A stretch of 53,993 bases of DNA from Bacillota bacterium (GCA_015059155.1 SVAX01000007.1:1298-55290), one strand, 5' to 3'; shown: positions 9,121 through 17,868, numbered from the stretch's first letter. Notes: generated from the sequence alone by a model not told the origin. A program made the numbers and translations.

Positions 9121-10260
9121 ATGTATAAGTTACAAAAAATAAATTTTATGCAAAATATTTTAAATAGAAAAGAGTTATTTTCTAATTTAGAGTGGTGTTT
9201 AAATAATTATAATAATATTTGTATATCAAATGAAAAAGAACGTTTAAAGTATCAACAAGTAATAAAGTATTTATTGAATACAAAAAAGAAAGATGCGGTA
9301 TTAACAGAAGAAGAAGCTAAAATGATGATGGTGTTTTTTTCCAAAGATTTTGCTTTTAAACTTAATATAGCTGAAAAAATAAAAATCCAATTTAAGGAAG
9401 ATGATCCCAATTTAAAAGATGTATGGGGTTCATTTAAACCAGCAAAAGATGGGAGTTATAAAATAACTTATTATAACAAAAGCATCAATTCCTTAATAAA
9501 AAAAAGAAAATTTCCTGTGAAAGCCTTACGTATAATTTTTCATGAAGTGATTCATGCTGCTCAACACGAAATGGTTGAAATAAGACCTCAAAAAGAAGAT
9601 AAAAAACATTATAATGTAGAGACATATATGATTACCGTTGAAAATATGTTAAGAGATTTAGATGAAAATTTTTATGATAAAAATTATGCAAAACTTTATA
9701 AAGAAAATAATGCTAATAAAATAGGATTACAATGTGCGTTGGTATATTTAAAAGAATATGTGCCTAAAGCTTATAAAAAACGTAATAAACAAAAAATATA
9801 TGAAAAAATAAATTCATATGATATTGATTATTACAATGAATATATAGAATGTTTTGATTCTACTGAAAATTATTTAGAACTGATGGATATAGTAACGATT
9901 TTATCAATCCAACAAAATAAAAAAATATTAGAAAAATACCCAATATTAAAATTAGCATATAACGAAGATGGGTCAAGAAAAAATATTATTGAATTATTAG
10001 AAGAGAGAAATGCATTATTAGAAAATCACACGAAAAAAGAGGCTGATGAGCTATTTAAGGTTTTTATTTACAGAAATAAATTTGATGAAGATATAGAACT
10101 TATGGCAAAAAAAGAATCTGTTTTATTAATGGATTATATAAGACAAACTAATACACAAGATAGTTTTATATATGACATACTAAAACATAGATTAGAGCAA
10201 TTAGAACCAACAAAAAACTTTAACGATTTAACAGATAATGAAAATAATAAGAAAAAGTAA
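9121..10260 (+). CDS. Putative zinc metallopeptidase-like protein (HExxH)
   Basis: 379 residues with no signal peptide. LRIIFHEVIHAAQHEMVE (about residues 137-154) contains an HEVIH zincin motif in a helical context typical of metallopeptidases. Residues 60-130 may form the upstream beta-sheet, and the C-terminal half is Lys/Glu/Tyr-rich and helical. No metallopeptidase family is clearly recognisable, and the third zinc ligand is not obvious. ATG follows AAGGATGG. It is flanked by terminators on both sides, making it a monocistron in the accessory patch between mfd and clpB. Confidence 0.6.
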   Translation: MYKLQKINFMQNILNRKELFSNLEWCLNNYNNICISNEKERLKYQQVIKYLLNTKKKDAVLTEEEAKMMMVFFSKDFAFKLNIAEKIKIQFKEDDPNLKDVWGSFKPAKDGSYKITYYNKSINSLIKKRKFPVKALRIIFHEVIHAAQHEMVEIRPQKEDKKHYNVETYMITVENMLRDLDENFYDKNYAKLYKENNANKIGLQCALVYLKEYVPKAYKKRNKQKIYEKINSYDIDYYNEYIECFDSTENYLELMDIVTILSIQQNKKILEKYPILKLAYNEDGSRKNIIELLEERNALLENHTKKEADELFKVFIYRNKFDEDIELMAKKESVLLMDYIRQTNTQDSFIYDILKHRLEQLEPTKNFNDLTDNENNKKK

Positions 10261-10267
10261 GTAAAAA

Positions 10268-10293
10268 AAGATAGAAATTTTGTATTCTATCTT
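10268..10293. terminator. Bidirectional terminator between 9121 gene and clpB
   Basis: AAGATAGAA/TTCTATCTT stem with A-run on the left and T-rich sequence on the right, serving both convergent genes. Confidence 0.75.
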
Positions 10294-12400
10294 ATTTTAT
10301 TATAAATTTATTATTCTCTATATCTATTAATATATTTTCTCCAAAAGAAATACTATCTTCTATAATATTGTTAGCAAGTAAACTTTCTATATTTTTGCTT
10401 ATAAACCTTTTCATAGGTCTAGCACCATACTTTTCATCATAAGAATTATCAATAATATATTTTTTAGTTTCATCTGTAAGTTTAATGTTAATATGCATGT
10501 TTGATAATCTATCTTCAATGTTTTTAATAATATTATCAAGTATATCATATAAAACGTTTTTGCTTAATGGATTAAATACGATTATTTCATCAATTCTATT
10601 TATAAATTCAGGTTTAAAAGTATGCCTTAATTCTTCCATAACAAGTTTTTCGGAATTATCAATATTTTCTAGTATGTATTCACTACCTAAATTAGACGTC
10701 ATAATAATTATTGTATTTTTAAAATCTACTGTTCTACCCTGAGAATCAGTAATTCTTCCATCATCTAATATTTGAAGTAATATATTAAATACATCTTTAT
10801 GAGCCTTTTCAATTTCATCAAATAAAACTATGCTATATGGATTTCTTCTTACTGCCTCAGTTAATTGACCGCCTTCATCATATCCTACGTATCCTGGAGG
10901 GGCTCCAACAAGTCGTGATACTGAATGCGCTTCCATATATTCGCTCATATCAATTCTAACTATATGTTTTTCATCATCAAATAGTTCTTTAGCAAGTGTT
11001 CTAGCAACTTCCGTTTTCCCAACTCCAGTAGGACCTAGAAATATAAATGAACCTATAGGTCTATTTGGATCTTTTATCCCAGCTCTTGCTCTTTTAATAG
11101 CTTCACTAACAAGCTCTAAAGCTTTATCTTGCCCTTTAACTCTTTTGGCTAGGTTTTCTTTTAGATTAATTAATTTTTCTTTTTCTCCTCCAACCAGTTT
11201 ACTTACAGGAATATTAGTCCATTTAGAAATAATATTAGCAATTGATTCATCATCAACACTATCACTAAGTATTTCGTTTTTGTTTATATCATTTAATTCC
11301 TCTAATTCTTTTTGTAATTTAGGAAGTGTTCCATGTCTAAGTATTGCAGCTTTCTCATAATCGTAGTTATCTTCGGCTTTTTCAAGTTCAAAAGTACATT
11401 TTTCAATATCTTCTTTTTTCTTGTTTATTTTATTATTGATGTCTTTTTCGTCTTGCCAATCACTTCTTAATTTTTGTTCTTTTTCTTTTAAAGTGGCTAA
11501 CTTATTATTAATTTCATTAATTCTATTCTTAGAAATATCATCTTTTTCTTTTTTTAAAGCTTCTTTTTCTATTTCCAATTGCATTATTTCTCTTGTTAAT
11601 GTATCAAGTTCTACAGGAACTGACTCCATTTGAACTTTAATAGTAGCACATGCTTCATCTACTAAATCAATTGCTTTGTCCGGTAGAAATCTATCTGTTA
11701 TATATCTATCTGAAAGCGTTGCAGCGGCAACTAATGCTTTATCTTTAATATTAACTCCATGATATACTTCAAATCTAGATTTTAATCCTCTAAGTATTGT
11801 TATTGTATCTATAACTGTTGGGGCTTGTACTAACACTTTTTGAAATCTTCGTTCTAGAGCTCCATCTTTTTCAATGTATTTTCGATATTCATTTAAAGTA
11901 GTCGCACCAATACAAAGTATTTCACCACGAGCTAACATTGGCTTAAGTAAATTTCCAGCATCCATAGCTCCTTCTAAAGCACCGGCTCCTACAATTAGAT
12001 GTATTTCATCTATAAAAAGTATTATCTTTCCGTCAGATTCTTTAATCTCTTTAAGTACTGCTTTAAGTCTTTCTTCAAACTCTCCTCTATATTTAGCTCC
12101 TGCTATTAAAGCTCCCATATCAAGTTCCCAAATTGTTTTGTCTTTTAAACTATTTGGAACATCTCCTTTAACAATTCTATTTGCAAGACCTTCAACAATT
12201 GCAGTTTTACCAACTCCAGGTTCTCCTATTAATACAGGATTATTTTTTGTTTTTCTTGATAAAATTCTTGTGATGCTACGGATTTCTTCATCTCTTCCAA
12301 TTACTGGATCAATTTTTCCATCTTTTGCAGCTTGAACAATGTCTCGACCATATTTTTCTAAAACATTTTCTAATGATTCTCCAAAAGGATTATTATTCAT
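10292..12400 (-). CDS. clpB: ATP-dependent disaggregase ClpB lacking the N-terminal domain
   Basis: 702 residues against ~860 for full ClpB. Two AAA+ modules are present: Walker [11 protein letters not shown] and Walker [10 protein letters not shown] in the first, [11 protein letters not shown] and [10 protein letters not shown] in the second. A ClpB-type coiled-coil M domain (about residues 280-395) separates them. The mobile N-domain is absent; the protein begins just before the first AAA+ domain, as in the short ClpB isoform from internal initiation in E. coli. ATG 12400 is chosen because the ORF-track GTG at 12409 is inside the ribosome binding site GAGAGGTG. A CIRCE operator overlaps the promoter, so HrcA heat-shock control is likely. 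It would refold aggregates with DnaK. Confidence 0.92.
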   Translation of the reverse strand: MNNNPFGESLENVLEKYGRDIVQAAKDGKIDPVIGRDEEIRSITRILSRKTKNNPVLIGEPGVGKTAIVEGLANRIVKGDVPNSLKDKTIWELDMGALIAGAKYRGEFEERLKAVLKEIKESDGKIILFIDEIHLIVGAGALEGAMDAGNLLKPMLARGEILCIGATTLNEYRKYIEKDGALERRFQKVLVQAPTVIDTITILRGLKSRFEVYHGVNIKDKALVAAATLSDRYITDRFLPDKAIDLVDEACATIKVQMESVPVELDTLTREIMQLEIEKEALKKEKDDISKNRINEINNKLATLKEKEQKLRSDWQDEKDINNKINKKKEDIEKCTFELEKAEDNYDYEKAAILRHGTLPKLQKELEELNDINKNEILSDSVDDESIANIISKWTNIPVSKLVGGEKEKLINLKENLAKRVKGQDKALELVSEAIKRARAGIKDPNRPIGSFIFLGPTGVGKTEVARTLAKELFDDEKHIVRIDMSEYMEAHSVSRLVGAPPGYVGYDEGGQLTEAVRRNPYSIVLFDEIEKAHKDVFNILLQILDDGRITDSQGRTVDFKNTIIIMTSNLGSEYILENIDNSEKLVMEELRHTFKPEFINRIDEIIVFNPLSKNVLYDILDNIIKNIEDRLSNMHINIKLTDETKKYIIDNSYDEKYGARPMKRFISKNIESLLANNIIEDSISFGENILIDIENNKFIIK

Positions 12401-12421
12401 GTTAATCACCTCTCAACATAA

Positions 12422-12449
12422 ATTATACTCATTTTTTAGCACTTGTCAA
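12422..12449 (-). promoter_or_regulatory. SigA-type promoter of clpB
   Basis: On the minus strand: TTGACA, 16-bp spacer, TATAAT. The -35 lies inside the CIRCE element. Confidence 0.75.
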
Positions 12450-12462
12450 GTGTGAGTGCTAA
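12436..12462. promoter_or_regulatory. CIRCE operator (HrcA binding site)
   Basis: TTAGCACTT-N9-GAGTGCTAA differs from the CIRCE consensus at one position in one arm. It overlaps the clpB -35, the expected place for HrcA repression. Confidence 0.9.
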
Positions 12463-12471
12463 AAAAATAAA

Positions 12472-12495
12472 AGGTGTAGAAAATTACATCTTTTT
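12472..12495 (-). terminator. Terminator of the transglutaminase-like gene (minus strand)
   Basis: AGATGTA/TACACCT stem on the minus strand (one G-U), overlapping the end of the gene and followed by a T-rich run just before CIRCE. Confidence 0.6.
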
Positions 12496-13881
12496 TATAT
12501 ATTGGTTACTAGGTAAGTCATTTAAATACATTTTTAAGTCTTTCAATAATCGCATTCTTAAACTATCTATATCGATTTCTTCAATGTTTGTTAAATCTTT
12601 ATCAATACCACATTCTTCATATAGGCCTATAGCTTTTAATAGTTTTATTGCTCTTTCATCAATCATATAATTTTTTTGATATACTTCATTAATGTATTCT
12701 TCTGTTAAATCTCTTTTTATAATATTGTTTATATATTCAATTCTTCTTACTTTATAAAGAGCAGCTTTAAATTTAGCTTCTCCAATACTTTTTATATTGT
12801 ATTTATCTTTTGCAGTTTTTATTAATTCTAAAAGTTTGTTTTCATCGTTATATATTTTACAAAGTGTTGCCATTAAACTATATTTAACATCTATAAAACT
12901 TAGTAGTTTTAAAAGATTCGATAAATTATGACCATCTTCTCCTGGAATGCACTGATAAATTTCTTTTTGAGATTTACACAACAAAGTCAATTCTTCTGGT
13001 TTTATAATAATTGATTGTTCTGAATCAAAAAAGCTAAATGGTTTTAAAAAATATTTATAATTATCAATATAATCATCACTTTGTTTTCTATCTGCAGTTA
13101 CATCTAAGAAGAATGCGCCTTTAATATTATATTTTGTATCATCTAAGTATAAATAATTTTTTTGATGACCAACATTAGTTTTTTTATTGTATGTTATAAC
13201 ACATTTATTTTTAATACCTAAATTTGTAAGTAAATAGTTAATTAAATTAGCATATCCAACACATACAATTTTATCACCATTAACTATCTGATTTAAATCT
13301 CTGGATTTGCTATAGTGTTCATTTGCTCCTTCTTTGTTGTATACATTAGCTTTTACGATATCATAAACTAAAAACACTTTTTCTAAAGGAGATAAATCAT
13401 AATGATTTATAAAGTTAATTATTTCGTCAAGTTTTTCATACATATCATAGAATTCTTTATATGATATTGGATTTTCACTATTTTCAAATTTTATTTTTAA
13501 ATTAGGATAATTTTCATCTTTTAAATTATTAATAAGATTACTATAGTCTTTTAAGTACAAAGTTATATTTAAATTTCGATTTTGTTTTATAAATTTTATA
13601 ATTTTATCTTTTTGATTATAAAATTCATCAAAAATTCTAAATTCTATATCAGAATTAAAATTTTTATCTATTAAAAATTTATCTGAAAATATTTTTTTAT
13701 AATAGTTGAATTTTTTAGCAAGTAATCCAAAATCAATATCTTGCCAATCTTTTACTCTATAATTTTTAACATTTCTTGTTTCATCAAAAAATTTCTCTTC
13801 ATTTTTTTGTATTTTTATATGATCCATCGAAAAATTAAACTTAATATTATTGTTTTCAAAAAACACTTGAAAAAAAAACAT
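12484..13881 (-). CDS. Transglutaminase-like (Cys-His-Asp) protein
   Basis: 465 residues with no signal peptide, so probably cytoplasmic. The middle region has a transglutaminase-like triad: Cys in KIVCVGYANLINYLL, His in NVGHQKNYLYLDD, Asp in GAFFLDVTAD. The first ~170 residues and the last ~150 are not recognisable. Such folds act as proteases, amidases or cross-linking enzymes; the substrate is unknown. The start is ATG 13881 after GAGGTG; the ORF-track start at 13914 lies upstream of the promoter -10. It is upstream of clpB on the same strand but separated by a terminator and the CIRCE promoter. Confidence 0.65.
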   Translation of the reverse strand: MFFFQVFFENNNIKFNFSMDHIKIQKNEEKFFDETRNVKNYRVKDWQDIDFGLLAKKFNYYKKIFSDKFLIDKNFNSDIEFRIFDEFYNQKDKIIKFIKQNRNLNITLYLKDYSNLINNLKDENYPNLKIKFENSENPISYKEFYDMYEKLDEIINFINHYDLSPLEKVFLVYDIVKANVYNKEGANEHYSKSRDLNQIVNGDKIVCVGYANLINYLLTNLGIKNKCVITYNKKTNVGHQKNYLYLDDTKYNIKGAFFLDVTADRKQSDDYIDNYKYFLKPFSFFDSEQSIIIKPEELTLLCKSQKEIYQCIPGEDGHNLSNLLKLLSFIDVKYSLMATLCKIYNDENKLLELIKTAKDKYNIKSIGEAKFKAALYKVRRIEYINNIIKRDLTEEYINEVYQKNYMIDERAIKLLKAIGLYEECGIDKDLTNIEEIDIDSLRMRLLKDLKMYLNDLPSNQYIKKM

Positions 13882-13902
13882 TATTAATACACCTCGACTG
13901 AT

Positions 13903-13911
13903 ATTATAGCA
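13903..13911 (-). promoter_or_regulatory. Extended -10 promoter for the transglutaminase-like gene
   Basis: TGCTATAAT on the minus strand, about 10 bp before the ribosome binding site GAGGTG. Confidence 0.6.
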
Positions 13912-13926
13912 CACTTTTTAAAAATG

Positions 13927-13956
13927 TGAATAAATAAAAATATTTAATTCAAAATA
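13927..13956 (+). promoter_or_regulatory. Possible SigG-like promoter of spoVT
   Basis: TGAATA, 17-bp spacer, CAAAATA resembles the forespore sigma-G pattern (TGnATA / CATAnTA), and spoVT is a sigma-G gene in B. subtilis. No good SigA promoter is visible here. AT-richness makes a chance match possible. Confidence 0.35.
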
Positions 13957-13972
13957 AATTTAGGAGGAATTT

Positions 13973-14503
13973 ATGAAAGCAACTGGAATAATTAGAAGAA
14001 TAGATGATCTAGGAAGAATTGTTATACCAAAAGAAATAAGAAAAAATTTAAGAATTAAAGAAGGAGATAATTTAGAGATATTTGTTCAAAATGAGGAAAT
14101 AATATTAAGAAAATATTCTATGATGAATAAGATAAATGATTTAGCTCAAGAACTTACAGATGCTATATATACATTCATGAAACATAGTATTTTTATAACT
14201 GATACGGATAGTGTAGTAGCTGGCAGCGGCCCTTTAAAAAAACAATATTTAAATAAAAATATAAGTGAATTTATAACTCAATCAATAAAAAGAAGAGATA
14301 AAATGCTTGAAAATCATTTTAAAGAATTAAATTTTATACAGGATGATACTATTACTTGTAGTTATGTTATGTCCACAATTCTTGTTAATGGAGAAGCAAC
14401 TGGAATGATAATTATTATAAGTAAAGATGAAAAATTAGGTGAAAATGAGATGCAAATGGCTGGAATAGTTTCATCTTTTATGACAAAATATCTTGAACAA
14501 TAA
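13973..14503 (+). CDS. spoVT: Stage V sporulation protein T, AbrB-type regulator
   Basis: 176 residues, close to B. subtilis SpoVT (178). The N-terminal ~50 residues are the AbrB/SpoVT swapped-hairpin DNA-binding domain (MKATGIIRRIDDLGRIVIPKE). Residues ~55-175 form the GAF-like sensor domain of SpoVT (HSIFITDTDSVVAGSGP, GMIIIISKDEKLGE). In Bacillus it modulates forespore genes late in sporulation. The ribosome binding site AGGAGGAA is strong. Adjacent to mfd in Bacillus, here it is separated by the accessory patch and clpB. Its presence suggests a sporulating ancestor or organism. Confidence 0.93.
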   Translation: MKATGIIRRIDDLGRIVIPKEIRKNLRIKEGDNLEIFVQNEEIILRKYSMMNKINDLAQELTDAIYTFMKHSIFITDTDSVVAGSGPLKKQYLNKNISEFITQSIKRRDKMLENHFKELNFIQDDTITCSYVMSTILVNGEATGMIIIISKDEKLGENEMQMAGIVSSFMTKYLEQ

Positions 14504-14521
14504 TTAAAAGTGTGCTATAAT
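14493..14521 (+). promoter_or_regulatory. SigA promoter of the T-box/dut/metG transcript
   Basis: TTGAAC, 17-bp spacer, extended TGC-TATAAT. The -35 is inside the last codons of spoVT. Confidence 0.8.
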
Positions 14522-14527
14522 CTAACT

Positions 14528-14736
14528 CAAGAAATCAATGAATGGCTGTGAAAGAAAGAAGGATACTAGAGTATTTTTTAGAGAACTTGATTAGGTGAAA
14601 GCAAGTAATACAAGGTATCTCGAATGGGTCTGGAGCTTAATGCGTTAACTACGTTATAGTTTTAAGGTGTTTTATACACGAATTAAGGTGGTACCACGTA
14701 ATACTCACGTCCTTATACTAGGATGTGAGTTTTTTT
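14528..14736 (+). ncRNA. T-box riboswitch, Met specifier
   Basis: Leader with a stem I region carrying the AG-bulge/GGTGAAAGC elements, a specifier region GAATGGGTC reading AUG (Met), and the canonical T-box sequence AAGGTGGTACCACG at about 14685-14698, which pairs with uncharged tRNA CCA end. A terminator stem ACTCACGTCC/GGATGTGAGT with T-run follows (14703-14736). Uncharged tRNA-Met would promote read-through into dut and metG. Confidence 0.93.
14703..14736 (+). terminator. T-box terminator
   Basis: Ten-pair stem (one mismatch/wobble) plus seven T's immediately before the dut ribosome binding site; alternative pairing of its 5' arm with the T-box gives the antiterminator. Confidence 0.85.
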
Positions 14737-14748
14737 AGGAGTGATAGT

Positions 14749-15225
14749 GTGAGAAAATTTGAGAAGATAAGTTTTGAGCAATTTAAAAAAGATATTAAAG
14801 ATGATAAAGAATTATATGAATCATATAGTTTGCCTAAAAGAGGGACTAAATGTGCAGCTGGATATGATTTTTATGCTATATATGATTACACATTAAAACC
14901 TGGAGAAATTATGAAAATTCCAACTGGAGTAAAAGTTTGTATGGAAAGTGATGATGTATTATTTTTGCTTGATAGAAGTAGTATGGGATTTAAATATAAC
15001 GTGCGTCTGACTAATCAAGTTGGAGTAATAGATGCAGATTATTATAATAACAGTAGTAATGAAGGACATATGTGGATACGTATTCAAAATGAAGGGGATA
15101 AAGATTACGTAGTAAAAAAAGGGGAAGGAATAATCCAAGGTATATTTATTAAATACTTAAAGACAGATGATGATATAGAATCAGAAGAAACTAGAAATGG
15201 TGGATTTGGATCCACAAATAAATAG
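14749..15225 (+). CDS. dut: dUTP diphosphatase
   Basis: 158-residue trimeric-type dUTPase that hydrolyses dUTP to dUMP and PPi. All five motifs can be followed: AGYDFYA (1), DRSSMGFK (2), GVIDADYY (3), QGIFIKY (4) and GGFGSTNK (5, P-loop-like tail). GTG 14749 is chosen because it lies 7 bp after GGAG; the ORF-track start at 14725 is inside the T-box terminator. It sits between a Met T-box and metG, so it appears co-regulated with methionyl-tRNA synthetase, an unusual partner. Motif 3 carries an insertion (YYNNSSNEGHMW) relative to common bacterial dUTPases. Confidence 0.9.
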   Translation: MRKFEKISFEQFKKDIKDDKELYESYSLPKRGTKCAAGYDFYAIYDYTLKPGEIMKIPTGVKVCMESDDVLFLLDRSSMGFKYNVRLTNQVGVIDADYYNNSSNEGHMWIRIQNEGDKDYVVKKGEGIIQGIFIKYLKTDDDIESEETRNGGFGSTNK

Positions 15226-15238
15226 AAAGAGGGATATT

Positions 15239-16774
15239 ATGGAAAATAAAAAATATTATATTTCAACAGCTATTGCTTATACTTCAGGTAAACCTCATAT
15301 AGGGAATACTTATGAGATAGTACTTGCAGATGCCATAGCTAGATTTAAAAGATTACAAGGATATGACGTATATTTTCAAACAGGAACAGATGAGCATGGA
15401 GAAAAAATAGAGTTAAAAGCTAAAGATCAAGGTAAATCACCAAAAGAATTTGTAGATGAAATTGCATCTGATATAAAAAGAATTTGGGATGTCATGAACA
15501 CAAGTTATGATAGATTTGTAAGAACAACTGATGAATTACACGAAAAACAAGTTCAAAAAATATTTAAAAAAATGTATGATAAAGGAGATATTTATTTAGA
15601 TGAGTATAAAGGTCTTTACTGTACTCCTTGTGAATCATTCTGGACAGAATCACAATTAGTAGACGGTAAATGTCCAGATTGTGGTAGAGAAGTTAATGAA
15701 AAAAGTGAACAGGCTTACTTTTTTAGACTTTCTAAATATCAAGATAGATTAGAAAAATTTTTAGAAGAGAATCCTAAATTTCTACAACCAGAATCTAGAA
15801 GAAATGAAATGTTAAATAATTTTATACGTCCAGGTCTTCAAGATTTATGTGTTTCTAGAACAAGTTTTGATTGGGGAATTCCAGTAGATTTTGATCCGAA
15901 ACATGTTGTTTATGTATGGTTAGATGCACTTACAAACTATATAACAAATATTGGTTATGATGTAGATACTCCTAGTGATGAGTTTAAAAAATGGTGGCCA
16001 GCTGATCTACACCTAATTGGTAAAGATATAGTTAGATTTCATAGTATTTATTGGCCTGCATTCCTTTGGTCTTTAGATATAGAATTACCTAAACAAATTT
16101 TTGGGCATCCATGGTTACTTACTAATAATGATAAAATTGGTAAAAGTAGAGGAAACGCTATATATGCAGATGATTTAGCAGAACAATATGGGGTAGATGC
16201 AGTAAGATATTATGTATTACATGAAATTCCATTTGCTAATGATGGTAATTTAACTTATGATTTACTGGAAGAAAGATATAATTCAGATTTGGCTAATGTA
16301 CTTGGAAATTTAGTAAATAGAACAATATCAATGAATAAAAAATATTTTGAAAACGTAGTAGTTAATAGTGATGTTAGTGATTTGATAGATGAAGATTTAA
16401 TAAATACTGTAATGAGTGCTAAAGGAAAAGTAGAAAAATGTATGGATGATTTAAGAGTAGCTGATGCTATAGATGAAGTATTTAATATATTTAAAAGATG
16501 TAATAAATATATAGATGAAACAACTCCTTGGATACTTGCTAAAGAAGAAAATAAAGATAGATTAAAGAAAGTTTTATATAACTTATTAGAATCTATTAGA
16601 ATAGGGGTTGTATTATTGTATCCATTCTTGCCACAAACTTCAGAAGAAATATTTAGACAATTAAATACAAAAGAAACTAGTTATGAATCAATAAGTGAGT
16701 TTGGTAAACTAAAAGTAGGAGATATTTTAAATGATCCTAGTCTATTATTTATAAGAATCGAGAAAGAAAAATAA
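15239..16774 (+). CDS. metG: Methionyl-tRNA synthetase
   Basis: 511 residues, short form without the C-terminal EMAP/Trbp111-like tRNA-binding domain. HIGNTYEI is the HIGH box. One zinc knuckle (CTPC...CPDC) sits in the connective domain, and KIGKSRGN is in place of KMSKS. The anticodon-binding helical bundle follows. ATG 15239 follows AGAGG; the ORF-track start at 15197 overlaps dut. It is controlled by the upstream Met T-box, and followed by a terminator that overlaps its last codons. Confidence 0.96.
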   Translation: MENKKYYISTAIAYTSGKPHIGNTYEIVLADAIARFKRLQGYDVYFQTGTDEHGEKIELKAKDQGKSPKEFVDEIASDIKRIWDVMNTSYDRFVRTTDELHEKQVQKIFKKMYDKGDIYLDEYKGLYCTPCESFWTESQLVDGKCPDCGREVNEKSEQAYFFRLSKYQDRLEKFLEENPKFLQPESRRNEMLNNFIRPGLQDLCVSRTSFDWGIPVDFDPKHVVYVWLDALTNYITNIGYDVDTPSDEFKKWWPADLHLIGKDIVRFHSIYWPAFLWSLDIELPKQIFGHPWLLTNNDKIGKSRGNAIYADDLAEQYGVDAVRYYVLHEIPFANDGNLTYDLLEERYNSDLANVLGNLVNRTISMNKKYFENVVVNSDVSDLIDEDLINTVMSAKGKVEKCMDDLRVADAIDEVFNIFKRCNKYIDETTPWILAKEENKDRLKKVLYNLLESIRIGVVLLYPFLPQTSEEIFRQLNTKETSYESISEFGKLKVGDILNDPSLLFIRIEKEK

Positions 16775-16790
16775 TTCTTTCTTTTTTTGT
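16761..16790 (+). terminator. metG terminator
   Basis: AGAAAGAA/TTCTTTCT stem with T-run; the 5' arm is inside the end of metG. Confidence 0.8.
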
Positions 16791-16846
16791 AAATAAATAT
16801 GTAAAATGTAGTAATTTGTCGACTAGTTAACTCCTGAATTACTTTA

Positions 16847-16871
16847 TTAACGCGGTTAAATATGGTATATT
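16847..16871 (+). promoter_or_regulatory. Promoter with a palindromic candidate operator
   Basis: TGGTATATT extended -10 (16863-16871) preceded by the palindrome TTAAC-GCG-GTTAA (16847-16859), which sits in the -35/-10 spacer where a repressor would bind. A further inverted repeat AGTAATT/AATTACT lies at 16810-16843. Function is unproven. Confidence 0.35.
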
Positions 16872-16912
16872 GGTATTGCTGTGTTTTAAAAAGAGTAGAA
16901 AAGGGAGAAATT

Positions 16913-17080
16913 ATGACAAATGATAAGAACGTAGAAAAATATCTATGGGTATCAGCAGTAATATTTGTAACTTATTTACTTTTAGGCAGTTTTATTGTAA
17001 GTAAGAATTATGTGGATTTAGTTTATTTAGTAATTTTATATGTTTTTGTTACAATAGTTAAAATAGTTGAAAGAAAATAG
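16913..17080 (+). CDS. Small two-helix membrane protein
   Basis: 55 residues with two predicted membrane segments (about 12-31 and 35-52) and a charged N-terminus. ATG 16913 follows AAGGGAG; the longer ORF-track form begins upstream of the promoter and ribosome binding site. No family is recognised. It is flanked by the metG terminator and a terminator overlapping the tatD promoter, so it is probably expressed alone. Confidence 0.6.
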   Translation: MTNDKNVEKYLWVSAVIFVTYLLLGSFIVSKNYVDLVYLVILYVFVTIVKIVERK

Positions 17081-17110
17081 AAAAATTATATCAAATGTGG
17101 TATAATTTTT
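17081..17110 (+). terminator. Terminator hairpin whose 3' arm is the tatD -10
   Basis: AAAAATTATA/TATAATTTTT with a 10-nt loop and T-run. The 3' arm contains TGG-TATAAT, an extended -10 for tatD, so stop and start signals share the same bases. The predicted start would leave a leader of only ~10 nt. Confidence 0.55.
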
Positions 17111-17121
17111 TTGGTGGTTTT

Positions 17122-17868
17122 ATGTTAATAGATACACATTGTCATTTAAGTTATGAGACTTATGAAAATTTAGATGAAATAGTAAAAAATATGGATGGAA
17201 TTATGATTGCTAGTGGGTGTGATGATAAGACTAATAAAGAAGTTTTAGAGCTAGTAAATAAGTATGATAATGTTTATGGTACTTTAGGTATTCATCCAAC
17301 TGAAATAGATAAAATAACTAGTGATAGCTTTAAAATAGTAGAGGATAATTTAAATAATCCTAAAATAGTTGCTATAGGAGAAATAGGGTTAGATTATTAT
17401 TGGATTAATTATAATAAGGATAAGCAAAAAGAGATATTTGAATATCAATTAAAACTTGCTAATAAATATAATAAACCGGTAGTAGTACATTCTAGAGAAG
17501 CTATACAAGATACGTATGATATCTTAAGAAAATACAATTTAAGAGGAAGTATTCATTGTTTTAGTTCGAGTTTAGAGATGGCTAAAGAATTTATAAAATT
17601 AGGATATAAAATAGGTATAGGAGGAACATTAACTTTTAAAAATTCTAAAAAGTTACAAGAAATAGTAAAAGAAATAGATTTAAGTAATATATTAATTGAA
17701 ACTGATAGTCCATATCTATCACCTGATCCTTTTAGGGGCAAGAAAAATAAACCAAGTAATGTATATTATGTTGCTTCAAAAATAGCAGAATTGAAGAATA
17801 TAGATATAAATGAGGTTTTATTTATAACAAATAGAAATGCAATAGAGATATTTGACTTAAATATATAA
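17122..17868 (+). CDS. tatD: TatD-family metal-dependent deoxyribonuclease
   Basis: 248-residue TIM-barrel hydrolase. Metal ligands: DTHCHLSYE (HxH), GEIGLDYY, VVVHSREA, HCFSS and ETDSPYLSP. TatD proteins are 3'-5' exonucleases acting in DNA repair/turnover. ATG 17122 follows GGTGG; the ORF-track start overlaps the promoter. Placement between metG and the YabE-like gene matches B. subtilis metS-yabD-yabE. Confidence 0.93.
   Translation: MLIDTHCHLSYETYENLDEIVKNMDGIMIASGCDDKTNKEVLELVNKYDNVYGTLGIHPTEIDKITSDSFKIVEDNLNNPKIVAIGEIGLDYYWINYNKDKQKEIFEYQLKLANKYNKPVVVHSREAIQDTYDILRKYNLRGSIHCFSSSLEMAKEFIKLGYKIGIGGTLTFKNSKKLQEIVKEIDLSNILIETDSPYLSPDPFRGKKNKPSNVYYVASKIAELKNIDINEVLFITNRNAIEIFDLNI

Noticed and set aside
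10485-12335. Several plus-strand ORFs across clpB
   Set aside because: They are antisense shadows of clpB, with hydrophobic Ser/Leu/Ile composition and no ribosome binding sites.
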